NCBI GenBank assembly: GCA_017354515.1
Contig: JAFMQT010000335.1
Location: 1 to 5,530, forward strand
Direction: 5' to 3'
DNA length: 5,530 nt
Source: Nocardia sp.
Lineage (GTDB): Bacteria > Actinomycetota > Actinomycetes > Mycobacteriales > Mycobacteriaceae
Below the pieces are notes generated by a model. It searched no databases. It had not been told where the DNA came from and worked only from the letters and a program-made list of their open reading frames with translations. Of the stretch, positions 1-4,976 are shown piece after piece. Every line of letters starts with the position of its first letter. The first letter of the stretch is position 1. A program made the translations under genes and the position numbers.

Positions 1-21
1 GCATCACATTCGGTGCCGGCG

Positions 22-50
22 GGGAACTTTCGGCTACCGCGGCCCGACCT
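22..50 (+). promoter_or_regulatory. Predicted ECF (SigC-type) promoter of the isonitrile-type oxygenase gene
   Basis: GGGAAC lies at 22-27 and CGACCT at 45-50, separated by 17 bp. The layout matches ECF sigma promoters, with a GGAAC-type -35 and a CG-rich -10. The same hexamer pair with the same 17-bp spacer lies upstream of the copper chaperone gene, and a near-identical one upstream of the anti-sigma gene. Transcription would start near 57, giving a leader of about 57 nt that carries the ribosome binding site. The -10 reads CGAC rather than the commoner CGTC. Assignment to SigC is inference from repetition and context. Confidence 0.62.
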
Positions 51-98
51 GTCGGGGAGACGTCGTGTGAGTAGGCCCGCGTTTCGGATGCGTTCGCC

Positions 99-104
99 AG
101 GAGG
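99..104 (+). promoter_or_regulatory. Strong Shine-Dalgarno that fixes the oxygenase start
   Basis: AGGAGG at 99-104 is a full consensus ribosome binding site. It lies 9 nt before the GTG at 114, so it supports that start codon. Confidence 0.85.
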
Positions 105-113
105 AGATACCGC

Positions 114-977
114 GTGAAGATCAGCCCGCAACCCGGAATAGGTGTCGTCGCCGAGGGTTTCGATCCCGGCTCCGCCGAGGATGTCCGGGCGTTGAAGCAG
201 GCGGCTTATCGGCACCGGATCGTTATCGTCAAAGACCAGTACCCCGATCCGGCCGGACTTCTCGAATTCGGGCGCCGGCTCGGGACACCGCAGCTGTACT
301 ACGAGCCGATCTACCAGCATCCGGAGGTGCCGGAGGTTTTCGTGTCCTCGAACGTCTCCGCCGGCGGCAAACAGCTGGGAGTTCCCAAGACCGGCCAATT
401 CTGGCATTCGGACTACCAATTCATGTCCCGGCCTTACGATCTCACGATCATCTCACCGCGCCGGGTGCCCAAAGAACGCCGCGGCACCCTCTACATCGAC
501 CTCGCCGAGGCCTATCGCCGGCTGGATCCGGAACTGGCCCGCGCCGCCGAGGCCACGGTCGCCGTGCACACCCCGCGGCGCAAGTTCAAGATCCGCCCCG
601 ACGACGTCTACCGGCCGATCGGTGACCTGCTCGCCGAAATCGATAGGCGCACACCGCCTGTTCGTCGCCCGACGGTCCTGCGCCATCCACACACCGGCGA
701 GCGTCTGCTCTATGTGACCGAGGGTGCGACCGAAACTCTCGAGGACGCCGACGGTACGCCGTGCCCCGAGTTGCTGACCCAATTGCTCTCCGCCACCGGA
801 CAACTCGATGAGAGCAACGAACATCCGGCCATCCACCTGCAGAAATTCGATGTGGGCGACCTGCTGATCTGGGACAATATCGCTCTGGCGCATCGGTCCC
901 TGCACAACCCCAGCGCGGAGCCGGCGGAGTCCTGGCGCGTCACCGTCTACGACGACGCATCGGCGGTGGCCGCCTGA
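114..977 (+). CDS. Fe(II)/2-oxoglutarate-dependent oxygenase of the Rv0097/ScoE isonitrile-forming type (TauD/TfdA superfamily)
   Basis: This is a 287-residue cytosolic non-heme iron oxygenase with a GTG start. The iron triad is visible as H98-x-D100 (FWHSDYQFM) and distal H260 (NIALAHRS). R275 (SWRVTVYD) is placed to bind 2-oxoglutarate, and T125 sits in the usual RGT segment. Several stretches agree with my memory of M. tuberculosis Rv0097 (about 289 aa): YYEP at 62-65, GVPKTG at 89-94, KIRPDDVYRPIG at 159-170, RHPHTG at 190-195 and ATGQLD at 227-232. Rv0097 and Streptomyces ScoE oxidatively decarboxylate 3-(carboxymethylamino) fatty acids to 3-isocyano acids, the warheads of metal-binding isonitrile lipopeptides. 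Conservation over the whole length favours this role over taurine or 2,4-D dioxygenase. The gene has its own predicted promoter and terminator, so it may be monocistronic. Partner genes (NRPS, acyl-ACP ligase, thioesterase, ACP) are not in the window and could lie upstream. Superfamily is certain; exact substrate is inferred. Confidence 0.87.
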   Translation: MKISPQPGIGVVAEGFDPGSAEDVRALKQAAYRHRIVIVKDQYPDPAGLLEFGRRLGTPQLYYEPIYQHPEVPEVFVSSNVSAGGKQLGVPKTGQFWHSDYQFMSRPYDLTIISPRRVPKERRGTLYIDLAEAYRRLDPELARAAEATVAVHTPRRKFKIRPDDVYRPIGDLLAEIDRRTPPVRRPTVLRHPHTGERLLYVTEGATETLEDADGTPCPELLTQLLSATGQLDESNEHPAIHLQKFDVGDLLIWDNIALAHRSLHNPSAEPAESWRVTVYDDASAVAA

Positions 978-978
978 G

Positions 979-1020
979 CGGTGGTGCCTACCCGATCAAT
1001 GAGGGGGGTGGGCACCACCG
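979..1020. terminator. Bidirectional hairpin terminator between convergent genes
   Basis: The arms at 979-993 and 1006-1020 pair over 15 positions. The outer ten (CGGTGGTGCC with GGCACCACCG) are perfect, one T-G wobble follows, then four more pairs around a loop of about 12 nt. It begins 2 bp after the oxygenase stop codon and ends 16 bp before the 3' end of the convergent copper chaperone gene, so it can serve both. Neither strand has a U tract, as is common for actinobacterial hairpin terminators. Confidence 0.82.
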
Positions 1021-1036
1021 GCCCAGCAGCGCATCC

Positions 1037-1246
1037 TCAGGACGAGACGAGTTCGTAGCCGGCCTCTTCGACGGCGGCGCGGACATCGGCTGCCCGCAGG
1101 GCGGCCTCGCTGCGCACGGTGACCCGGCCCTGTTCCACGTCGACGTCCACCCCGGTCACCCCCGGCAGTTTCTGGACCTCGGAGGTCACATGCTGCGCGC
1201 AGTGCCCGCACGTCATCCCCGTCACCTGGTACACCTCTTCGGCCAC
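1037..1246 (-). CDS. copZ: CopZ-like copper chaperone (heavy-metal-associated domain)
   Basis: This is a 69-residue single HMA-domain protein read from GTG at 1246. It carries GMTCGHC with C13 and C16 as the Cu(I)-binding pair. The ferredoxin-like beta-alpha-beta-beta-alpha-beta pattern ends in the usual EEAGYEL. Such proteins carry Cu(I) in the cytosol to P1B-ATPases or regulators. A longer frame opens at ATG 1297, but its extra 17 residues (rich in Ser, Arg and Val) are not HMA-like. The GTG gives the typical length of 68-70 aa and has a modest purine-rich site (AAAAAGGG, 1260-1253) upstream. No ATPase or CsoR gene lies beside it. Instead its neighbours are an anti-sigma gene upstream on the same strand and a convergent isonitrile-type oxygenase gene. 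A predicted ECF promoter at 1341-1313 gives a leader of about 60 nt. Zinc or another soft metal cannot be excluded, but MTCGHC favours copper. Confidence 0.88.
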   Translation of the reverse strand: MAEEVYQVTGMTCGHCAQHVTSEVQKLPGVTGVDVDVEQGRVTVRSEAALRAADVRAAVEEAGYELVSS

Positions 1247-1312
1247 GTCACACCCTTTTTCGCTTCGACTGTGAGATGACACGACCACGCGTGTCACCGT
1301 CGGACATCAAGT

Positions 1313-1341
1313 AGGTCGGATCCGCGGCGGCTCGAGTTCCC
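1313..1341 (-). promoter_or_regulatory. Predicted ECF (SigC-type) promoter of copZ
   Basis: On the minus strand GGGAAC (1341-1336) is followed by 17 bp and then CGACCT (1318-1313). Both hexamers and the spacing equal those before the oxygenase gene. The -35 sits in CCCGGGAAC, which also occurs at the anti-sigma promoter. The site lies in the 122-bp gap between the anti-sigma stop and the copZ start, so copZ can be transcribed alone as well as by read-through. Confidence 0.62.
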
Positions 1342-1368
1342 GGGTGCGGCCGACCGGTTTCGCACACC

Positions 1369-2112
1369 CTAGGCGGCGCGATGGTGGCTCGCAGGCCGCC
1401 GGTGCCGGAACGTCCTGACCTGCTCGTCCGTAGCGGCCGGTGCGGTGTCATCGGTCTCGAGGTAATCCCGTGGCGGTGTGACCGAGGCGGTGTGCTGCGG
1501 ATGATCGTCATCGCGGTGCCGGCGGGACACCAGATACAGCAGGGCCAGACCGAGAACGACCGGGATATGGGTCACCAGCCGCTCGGCGGTGACCTCGCCT
1601 CGAACCACATCGAGCACCGACATCACCGTCAGCACTCCGACGAAGACGGTGAGCAGCGGCAGTTGCCCGGCGGCCGCGCGAGTGCGCAGCGTCACCCACA
1701 CCAGACCGATCCCGATCGCCACATTCCACGCCGCGCTCTCGTGGCTCATATGGCCCATCATGAAGCCCTGCCCCATCATGCTCATCCCCTGGCCGGCGCC
1801 GGTGTCGGCGCCGAACAGTTGCGTCAGTGCCAGGGCGGTCTGCGCGACGGCGACGATGCCGAGGGCGATCCGGACGTAGTCGACTTTCCGGCGCTGCGGC
1901 AGCTGCGCCATGATCGCGCCGGTCAGGTCCGGGACCTGCGGCGCGGTCTGCAGGATCGTCGCGCGACGCAATGCTTCGGCACGTCGATACCAGTCCTGGC
2001 AGGCCGGGCACGCCGAAAGATGCCGATCGGTGGTGTCGGCGAGGATCGGCTCCCGCTCGCCGTCGATGCGCGCCGAGAGTGCCTCACGTACCGTTTCGCA
2101 CTTCATACTCAC
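1369..2112 (-). CDS. Membrane zinc-finger (zf-HC2/ZAS) anti-sigma factor with a Met/His-rich loop, probable SigC inhibitor
   Basis: The frame encodes 247 residues from GTG 2112, or 245 from ATG 2106, which I prefer (see the promoter entry). Numbering here is from GTG. The N-terminal domain has the ZAS signature H31-x3-C35-x2-C38 with C5 as likely fourth zinc ligand; such domains clamp ECF sigma factors. Four hydrophobic segments follow, at about 78-100, 128-143, 151-170 and 179-196, so both ends should be cytosolic. The first loop (101-127) lies outside on this model and is rich in soft-metal ligands: M110, M112, M113, M118, M119, H121, M122 and H124. The C-terminal tail is also His-rich (H204, H207, H237, H243, H244). 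The gene is divergent from an ECF sigma gene across a gap of 74-80 bp and precedes copZ. I infer that it holds SigC and responds to extracytoplasmic copper. M. tuberculosis Rv0093c, which I recall as a zf-HC2 membrane protein near nrp, may be the counterpart. Sensing and partner choice are inferred. Confidence 0.85.
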   Translation of the reverse strand: MSMKCETVREALSARIDGEREPILADTTDRHLSACPACQDWYRRAEALRRATILQTAPQVPDLTGAIMAQLPQRRKVDYVRIALGIVAVAQTALALTQLFGADTGAGQGMSMMGQGFMMGHMSHESAAWNVAIGIGLVWVTLRTRAAAGQLPLLTVFVGVLTVMSVLDVVRGEVTAERLVTHIPVVLGLALLYLVSRRHRDDDHPQHTASVTPPRDYLETDDTAPAATDEQVRTFRHRRPASHHRAA

Positions 2113-2141
2113 TAGTCGTACCGACCCGGCCGCTGGTTCCC
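2113..2141 (-). promoter_or_regulatory. Predicted autoregulatory ECF promoter of the anti-sigma gene, likely leaderless
   Basis: On the minus strand GGGAAC (2141-2136), 17 bp, then CGACTA (2118-2113) repeats the architecture seen before the oxygenase and copZ genes. If the -10 hexamer occupies -12 to -7, transcription starts at 2106, the A of the in-frame ATG. The annotated-length GTG at 2112 would then lie outside the mRNA. No Shine-Dalgarno precedes either codon, so a leaderless mRNA starting at ATG 2106 is the simplest reading. Confidence 0.58.
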
Positions 2142-2174
2142 GGGACCGGTTACGTTTCGATATCGGGCCCGCTG

Positions 2175-2180
2175 TAACCT
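2175..2180 (+). promoter_or_regulatory. Possible housekeeping -10 element giving leaderless sigC mRNA
   Basis: TAACCT fits the actinobacterial TANNNT -10 pattern. With its last base at -7, +1 falls at 2187, exactly the A of the sigC ATG. No Shine-Dalgarno lies in the preceding 20 bp, consistent with leaderless translation. I see no convincing -35. No forward copy of GGGAAC-N17-CGAC was found here, so sigC itself may be transcribed by another sigma factor. Confidence 0.45.
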
Positions 2181-2186
2181 GCCCAC

Positions 2187-2756
2187 ATGCGCGGTAAGGA
2201 TGTCGAAGACGAATTGACCGCGCTGGCGATGGCCGCGGGACGCGGTGATCGGCGAGCGTTCGAGCAGTGGGTTCGGGCGCTGCAGGCCGATATCTGGCGG
2301 TTTCACGCCTATCGGGCCGGTCCGGGTGCCGCCGACGATCTCACCCAGGAAACCTTCGTTCGCGCCTTCGGCAGTCTGCCGCGGTTCGCCGGCCGGGCGT
2401 CCTCGCGGGCCTGGCTGCTGTCGATCGCCCGGCGCGTGGTGGTCGATTCGATCCGCTCCGCGGTCGCGCGCCCCCGGTTGCACGGCGGTGACGACTGGCA
2501 GACCCTCGCCGAACAGCGCGCCGCCCAGCAGCGGTCGGGCCGTGCGTTCGAGGATCTGGTCGAGGTCCGGGTGCTGCTCGATGGCCTCGACCCCGAACGC
2601 CGCGAAGCCCTGGTGCTGACCCAGGTACTGGGCCTGTCCTATCAGGAGGCCGCAGATGTGTGCGGGGTTCCGGTAGGAACTGTGCGCTCGCGCATCGCCC
2701 GGGCCCGCGAAGATCTGCTGGCCGCCGGCGAGGAACGCGACGGCGACGTCGGCTGA
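2187..2756 (+). CDS. sigC: ECF RNA polymerase sigma factor, SigC-like
   Basis: This 189-residue protein has the two-domain layout of a compact ECF sigma factor. Region 2 covers about 25-92, with DDLTQETFVRAFG (50-62) for core binding and SRAWLLSIARRVVVDSIR (73-90) in the promoter-melting and -10-recognition part. A linker at about 93-120 leads to region 4 (about 122-178), with FEDLVEV, LTQVLGLSYQEAADVCGVP and GTVRSRIARARE forming the helix-turn-helix that reads the -35. From memory, M. tuberculosis SigC (about 185 aa) shares ADDLTQETF, PRF, FEDLVEV, REAL-LTQ-LGLSY and VCG-PVGT-RSR-ARAR, so orthology is likely. No C-terminal sensor extension is present. The start is ATG 2187, with no ribosome binding site and a -10-like TAACCT placed for leaderless transcription. 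A membrane anti-sigma gene is divergent 74-80 bp away; M. tuberculosis sigC is not, as far as I recall, beside such a gene. SigC of M. tuberculosis is tied to copper acquisition, which fits the neighbours. Confidence 0.9.
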   Translation: MRGKDVEDELTALAMAAGRGDRRAFEQWVRALQADIWRFHAYRAGPGAADDLTQETFVRAFGSLPRFAGRASSRAWLLSIARRVVVDSIRSAVARPRLHGGDDWQTLAEQRAAQQRSGRAFEDLVEVRVLLDGLDPERREALVLTQVLGLSYQEAADVCGVPVGTVRSRIARAREDLLAAGEERDGDVG

Positions 2757-2932
2757 TCTCGCGGCCTTGGACTATTCGCCGACTTCCCGGGCGCGTCGTT
2801 GTGAACCACACGCGATTTCGCGGATGCGGTAACACCCGCGTCCACCGCTGGCTAGCGTGGGAACCTCTGGCGTCTGGTAGCCCGAGCCTGCGGTGATCGT
2901 CCCGAACCAGCCGGGACGGGGAGGGAGCTGTG
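2757..2932. other. Intergenic region between sigC and tetR1
   Basis: This 176-bp gap has no credible gene. It holds a short CGCGA-TT-TCGCG hairpin (2811-2822), too small to be a convincing sigC terminator. A GGGAAC at 2859-2864 is followed 18 bp later by CGAGCC, an imperfect relative of the SigC-type motif. An inverted repeat lies at 2898-2918, and the tetR1 ribosome binding site at 2920-2927. Confidence 0.6.
2898..2918. promoter_or_regulatory. Inverted repeat upstream of tetR1, candidate TetR operator
   Basis: CGTCCCG (2898-2904) and CGGGACG (2912-2918) are perfect 7-bp inverted repeats around the 7-bp spacer AACCAGC. The 21-bp dyad ends just before the Shine-Dalgarno and 14 bp before the ATG of tetR1, a usual place for an autoregulatory TetR-family operator. 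It could instead act as an mRNA hairpin next to the ribosome binding site. No second copy was seen before tetR2. Confidence 0.45.
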
Positions 2933-3583
2933 ATGGCGAAGGTGTCGGCGGATCGTCGTCGCCCCTCGCAGGATCGAGCGCGCGTGACCCGCGAGCAGAT
3001 CCTCGACACCGCCGCCGACCTGTTCGGTAAGCGCGGCATCGCCGACACGTCGACCAATCGGATCGCCGCCCAGGCCGAGGTGAGCGTGGGGACCGTCTAT
3101 CGCTATTTCGCCGACCGCGAGGCCATCGTCGACGAACTACTCGAACGCCTCATCAGCGGTATCGAGCAGCGCTTCACGCAGCAGATCTTCGGCATCGAGG
3201 ATCAGTCCTTCCTGCGGATCAGCACGTCGATACTCGAAGCGATCACCGAGGAGCTGGCGGATAACGCACCGCTGGTGCGGGCCCTGGCCGCGGGTGTCCA
3301 GTTCTACAGCAGCGGAATACCCGAACTCGAACCCCGCCTGCGACTGCTGGTGAAGGTGCTGATCATCCAGGTGCTCGGTCCGGGCGATGACGAACGCTAC
3401 GAGGTGATGAGTTATGTCCTGGTCAATACCGGTTTCGCGGCGGTGCTGCGGGCCTGCGGTCCGGAGGTCGAGGCCACCGAACGCCGGCGCCTGATCACGG
3501 CGACCGCCGAGATGATCGGGGCCTGGGCCGACAGCCAGGTCGACGCCGGCGTACGTGGCGAGTTCAGCGAGGTCCACCGGTGA
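2933..3583 (+). CDS. TetR-family transcriptional regulator (TetR1)
   Basis: This 216-residue regulator begins at ATG 2933. A GTG lies immediately before it at 2930, but ATG stands 8 nt from GGAGG (2920-2924) and gives the same MAK start as its downstream paralogue. The N-terminal DNA-binding domain covers about 17-65. ILDTAADLF is helix 1, and TSTNRIAAQAEVSVGTVYRYFADRE (39-63) forms the helix-turn-helix with the family's GTVYRYF recognition helix. The remaining residues form a helical ligand and dimer domain, with APLVRALAAGVQFYS (112-126) and IPELEPRLR (129-137) strongly shared with TetR2. The ligand is unknown. It is the first gene of a probable three-gene operon and overlaps the kinase gene by 4 bp. 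The 21-bp dyad just upstream may be its own operator. It is separated from sigC by 176 bp, and I see no strong reason to place it in the copper system. Confidence 0.88.
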   Translation: MAKVSADRRRPSQDRARVTREQILDTAADLFGKRGIADTSTNRIAAQAEVSVGTVYRYFADREAIVDELLERLISGIEQRFTQQIFGIEDQSFLRISTSILEAITEELADNAPLVRALAAGVQFYSSGIPELEPRLRLLVKVLIIQVLGPGDDERYEVMSYVLVNTGFAAVLRACGPEVEATERRRLITATAEMIGAWADSQVDAGVRGEFSEVHR

Positions 3584-4965
3584 GCAATCATGTTCCCAGA
3601 GGGCGGATTTCGCGCGGCGGCAGAGTCGGCCGGGTAGTGGCGGGGCAGGCGGTGCGCGGTGTCGGCACCCGGCTGTCGATGCTGGGCCGCCCCGAACAGG
3701 TGCGCCAACGCCTGCGCGAACGCGCCGCGCGGCAGACCGCCCAGCAGCTGGTCACCGTGCTCGGCGGGATGAAGGGCGCGGCGATGAAAGTCGGGCAGAT
3801 GCTGTCGGTGCTCGACCTGGACATGCTGCCCGAGGAGCAGCGCGAGCTGTTCCGCATCAAACTCGCCGAATTACGCGATCAGGCACCGACATTCCCGATG
3901 CGGGCGATGCGGAAGGTCATCGAGGACGATCTCGGACCGATGAGCCGCGTCTTCGCCGATTTCGACGAGACCCCGATCGCGGCTGCCTCGATCGGACAGG
4001 TATACCGGGCGCGGCTGCGCGACGGTCGCCAGGTCGCGGTCAAGGTGAAATATCCCGGCGTCGACCGCGCGGTGCACGCCGATATGCGCAATCTGATGAT
4101 GATCAGCCGGCTGTGGAAGGCGGGCCTGCCGAGTGCCGCCGACGACGATGTCCTGGCCGAGATCACCCGCACCATCGGCGGCGAACTCGACTATCCGCGC
4201 GAGGCGCGCACCCAGCATCATGTGGCGGCGCGCTATCGCGGGCACCCCTACATCACGGTGCCGGACAGTATCGAAACCTATTGCGGCCCCAATGTTCTGG
4301 TTACCGAGCTGGTCGACGGCCGGCCGTTCGGGGATATCCGAGCCCTGCCCGATGCCGATCGCCGCCGGATCGGTGAGCTGATCTACCGCTTCTACATCAC
4401 CTCGCTGTTCGACGACAACGAGTTCTGCGGCGACCCGCATCCCGGCAATATCCTGCTCGCCGCCGACGGCCGGCCGGCCTTCGTCGACTTCGGGCTCTAC
4501 ACCGATATGAGCCCGGCCGATGTGGAACTCGAACGCGAGATCATCCGCGCCGCAGGCGAATACCGCGCCGGCGATATCTATCGGTCGTGGGTCGTGCGCG
4601 GCATCGTCGATCCCGACGCCGAGGTCACCCCCGAGGAATGTCTCGACTACGTCTGGGCGGCGACCGGGTGGCATCTGCTCGACGAGGACATCACCGTCAC
4701 ACCCGAATTGGCCACCAGCGCGGCGGTTTTCGCCGTCGACCCGCGAATATCGGCCTTCCGAGGTATGCACCGTCAGCACCTGCCGCCCGAGCACGTGTTC
4801 TCCCGCCGCGCCGATCTGTACACCTACGCTGTGCTCGGACAACTGCACACCACCGACAACTGGCACCGCCTCGCCCGCGAATGGCTCTATCGCGAACCAC
4901 CCACCACCGAAATCGGCCGGGATATCGCGCGGTGGCGGCGCGGCGCGCGGCCGGTATCGAGCTGA
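3580..4965 (+). CDS. ABC1/AarF/UbiB-family atypical protein kinase-like ATPase
   Basis: This 461-residue protein starts at GTG 3580, overlapping the tetR1 stop as GTGA, with GAGG at 3569-3572 seven nt upstream; translational coupling is likely. The UbiB-family hallmarks are in order. The KxGQ motif is K70-V-G-Q73 in GGMKGAAMKVGQML. The Ala-rich nucleotide loop is AAASIGQV (134-141), the ATP-contacting lysine is K155 in VAVKVK, and the ExD-type motif is ELDYPREA (202-209). The hinge-like VTELVDGRPF is at 241-250, the catalytic loop GDPHPGN at 284-290 with D285 and N290, and the metal-binding DFG at 303-305. All key residues are intact, so it should bind ATP. Family members support quinone or lipid metabolism and act as ATPases or atypical kinases. 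Unlike E. coli UbiB, I see no C-terminal transmembrane pair; the tail is polar and Arg-rich, suggesting a soluble or peripheral protein. Its substrate is unknown. It lies between two paralogous TetR genes. Confidence 0.9.
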   Translation: MSNHVPRGRISRGGRVGRVVAGQAVRGVGTRLSMLGRPEQVRQRLRERAARQTAQQLVTVLGGMKGAAMKVGQMLSVLDLDMLPEEQRELFRIKLAELRDQAPTFPMRAMRKVIEDDLGPMSRVFADFDETPIAAASIGQVYRARLRDGRQVAVKVKYPGVDRAVHADMRNLMMISRLWKAGLPSAADDDVLAEITRTIGGELDYPREARTQHHVAARYRGHPYITVPDSIETYCGPNVLVTELVDGRPFGDIRALPDADRRRIGELIYRFYITSLFDDNEFCGDPHPGNILLAADGRPAFVDFGLYTDMSPADVELEREIIRAAGEYRAGDIYRSWVVRGIVDPDAEVTPEECLDYVWAATGWHLLDEDITVTPELATSAAVFAVDPRISAFRGMHRQHLPPEHVFSRRADLYTYAVLGQLHTTDNWHRLAREWLYREPPTTEIGRDIARWRRGARPVSS

Positions 4966-4976
4966 GGCGGGAATCG

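Noticed and set aside
114..977. Annotation as taurine or 2,4-D dioxygenase
   Set aside because: The generic superfamily name fits the iron triad, but full-length resemblance to Rv0097/ScoE and the copper context point to the isonitrile-forming group.
1247..1297. Longer N-terminus for CopZ starting at ATG 1297
   Set aside because: The added 17 residues do not resemble the HMA domain and would give an unusual length. GTG 1246 has a plausible ribosome binding site and the typical size.
1402..1433. Plus-strand CGGAAC-N17-CGTAGC resembling an ECF promoter
   Set aside because: It lies inside and antisense to the anti-sigma gene with no gene downstream on that strand, and its hexamers differ from the three intergenic copies. 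Likely chance.
1381..2115. Open frame of 244 codons on the plus strand opposite the anti-sigma gene
   Set aside because: Its composition (rich in Arg, Gln, Asp, His and Gly) is that of antisense to a high-GC gene. It has no recognisable domain, while the minus strand encodes a clear ZAS plus four-helix protein.
2811..2822. CGCGA-TT-TCGCG hairpin as a sigC terminator
   Set aside because: Only 5 bp with a 2-nt loop and no U tract; too weak to call.
3555..4376. Plus-strand frame of 273 codons overlapping tetR1 and the kinase gene
   Set aside because: Low-complexity Arg/Ala/Gly/Pro translation, no ribosome binding site, and out of frame with two well-supported genes.
3871..4866. Open frame of 331 codons on the minus strand opposite the ABC1 kinase gene
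   Set aside because: The opposite strand carries every UbiB-family motif in order. This frame has no domain and results from codon bias.
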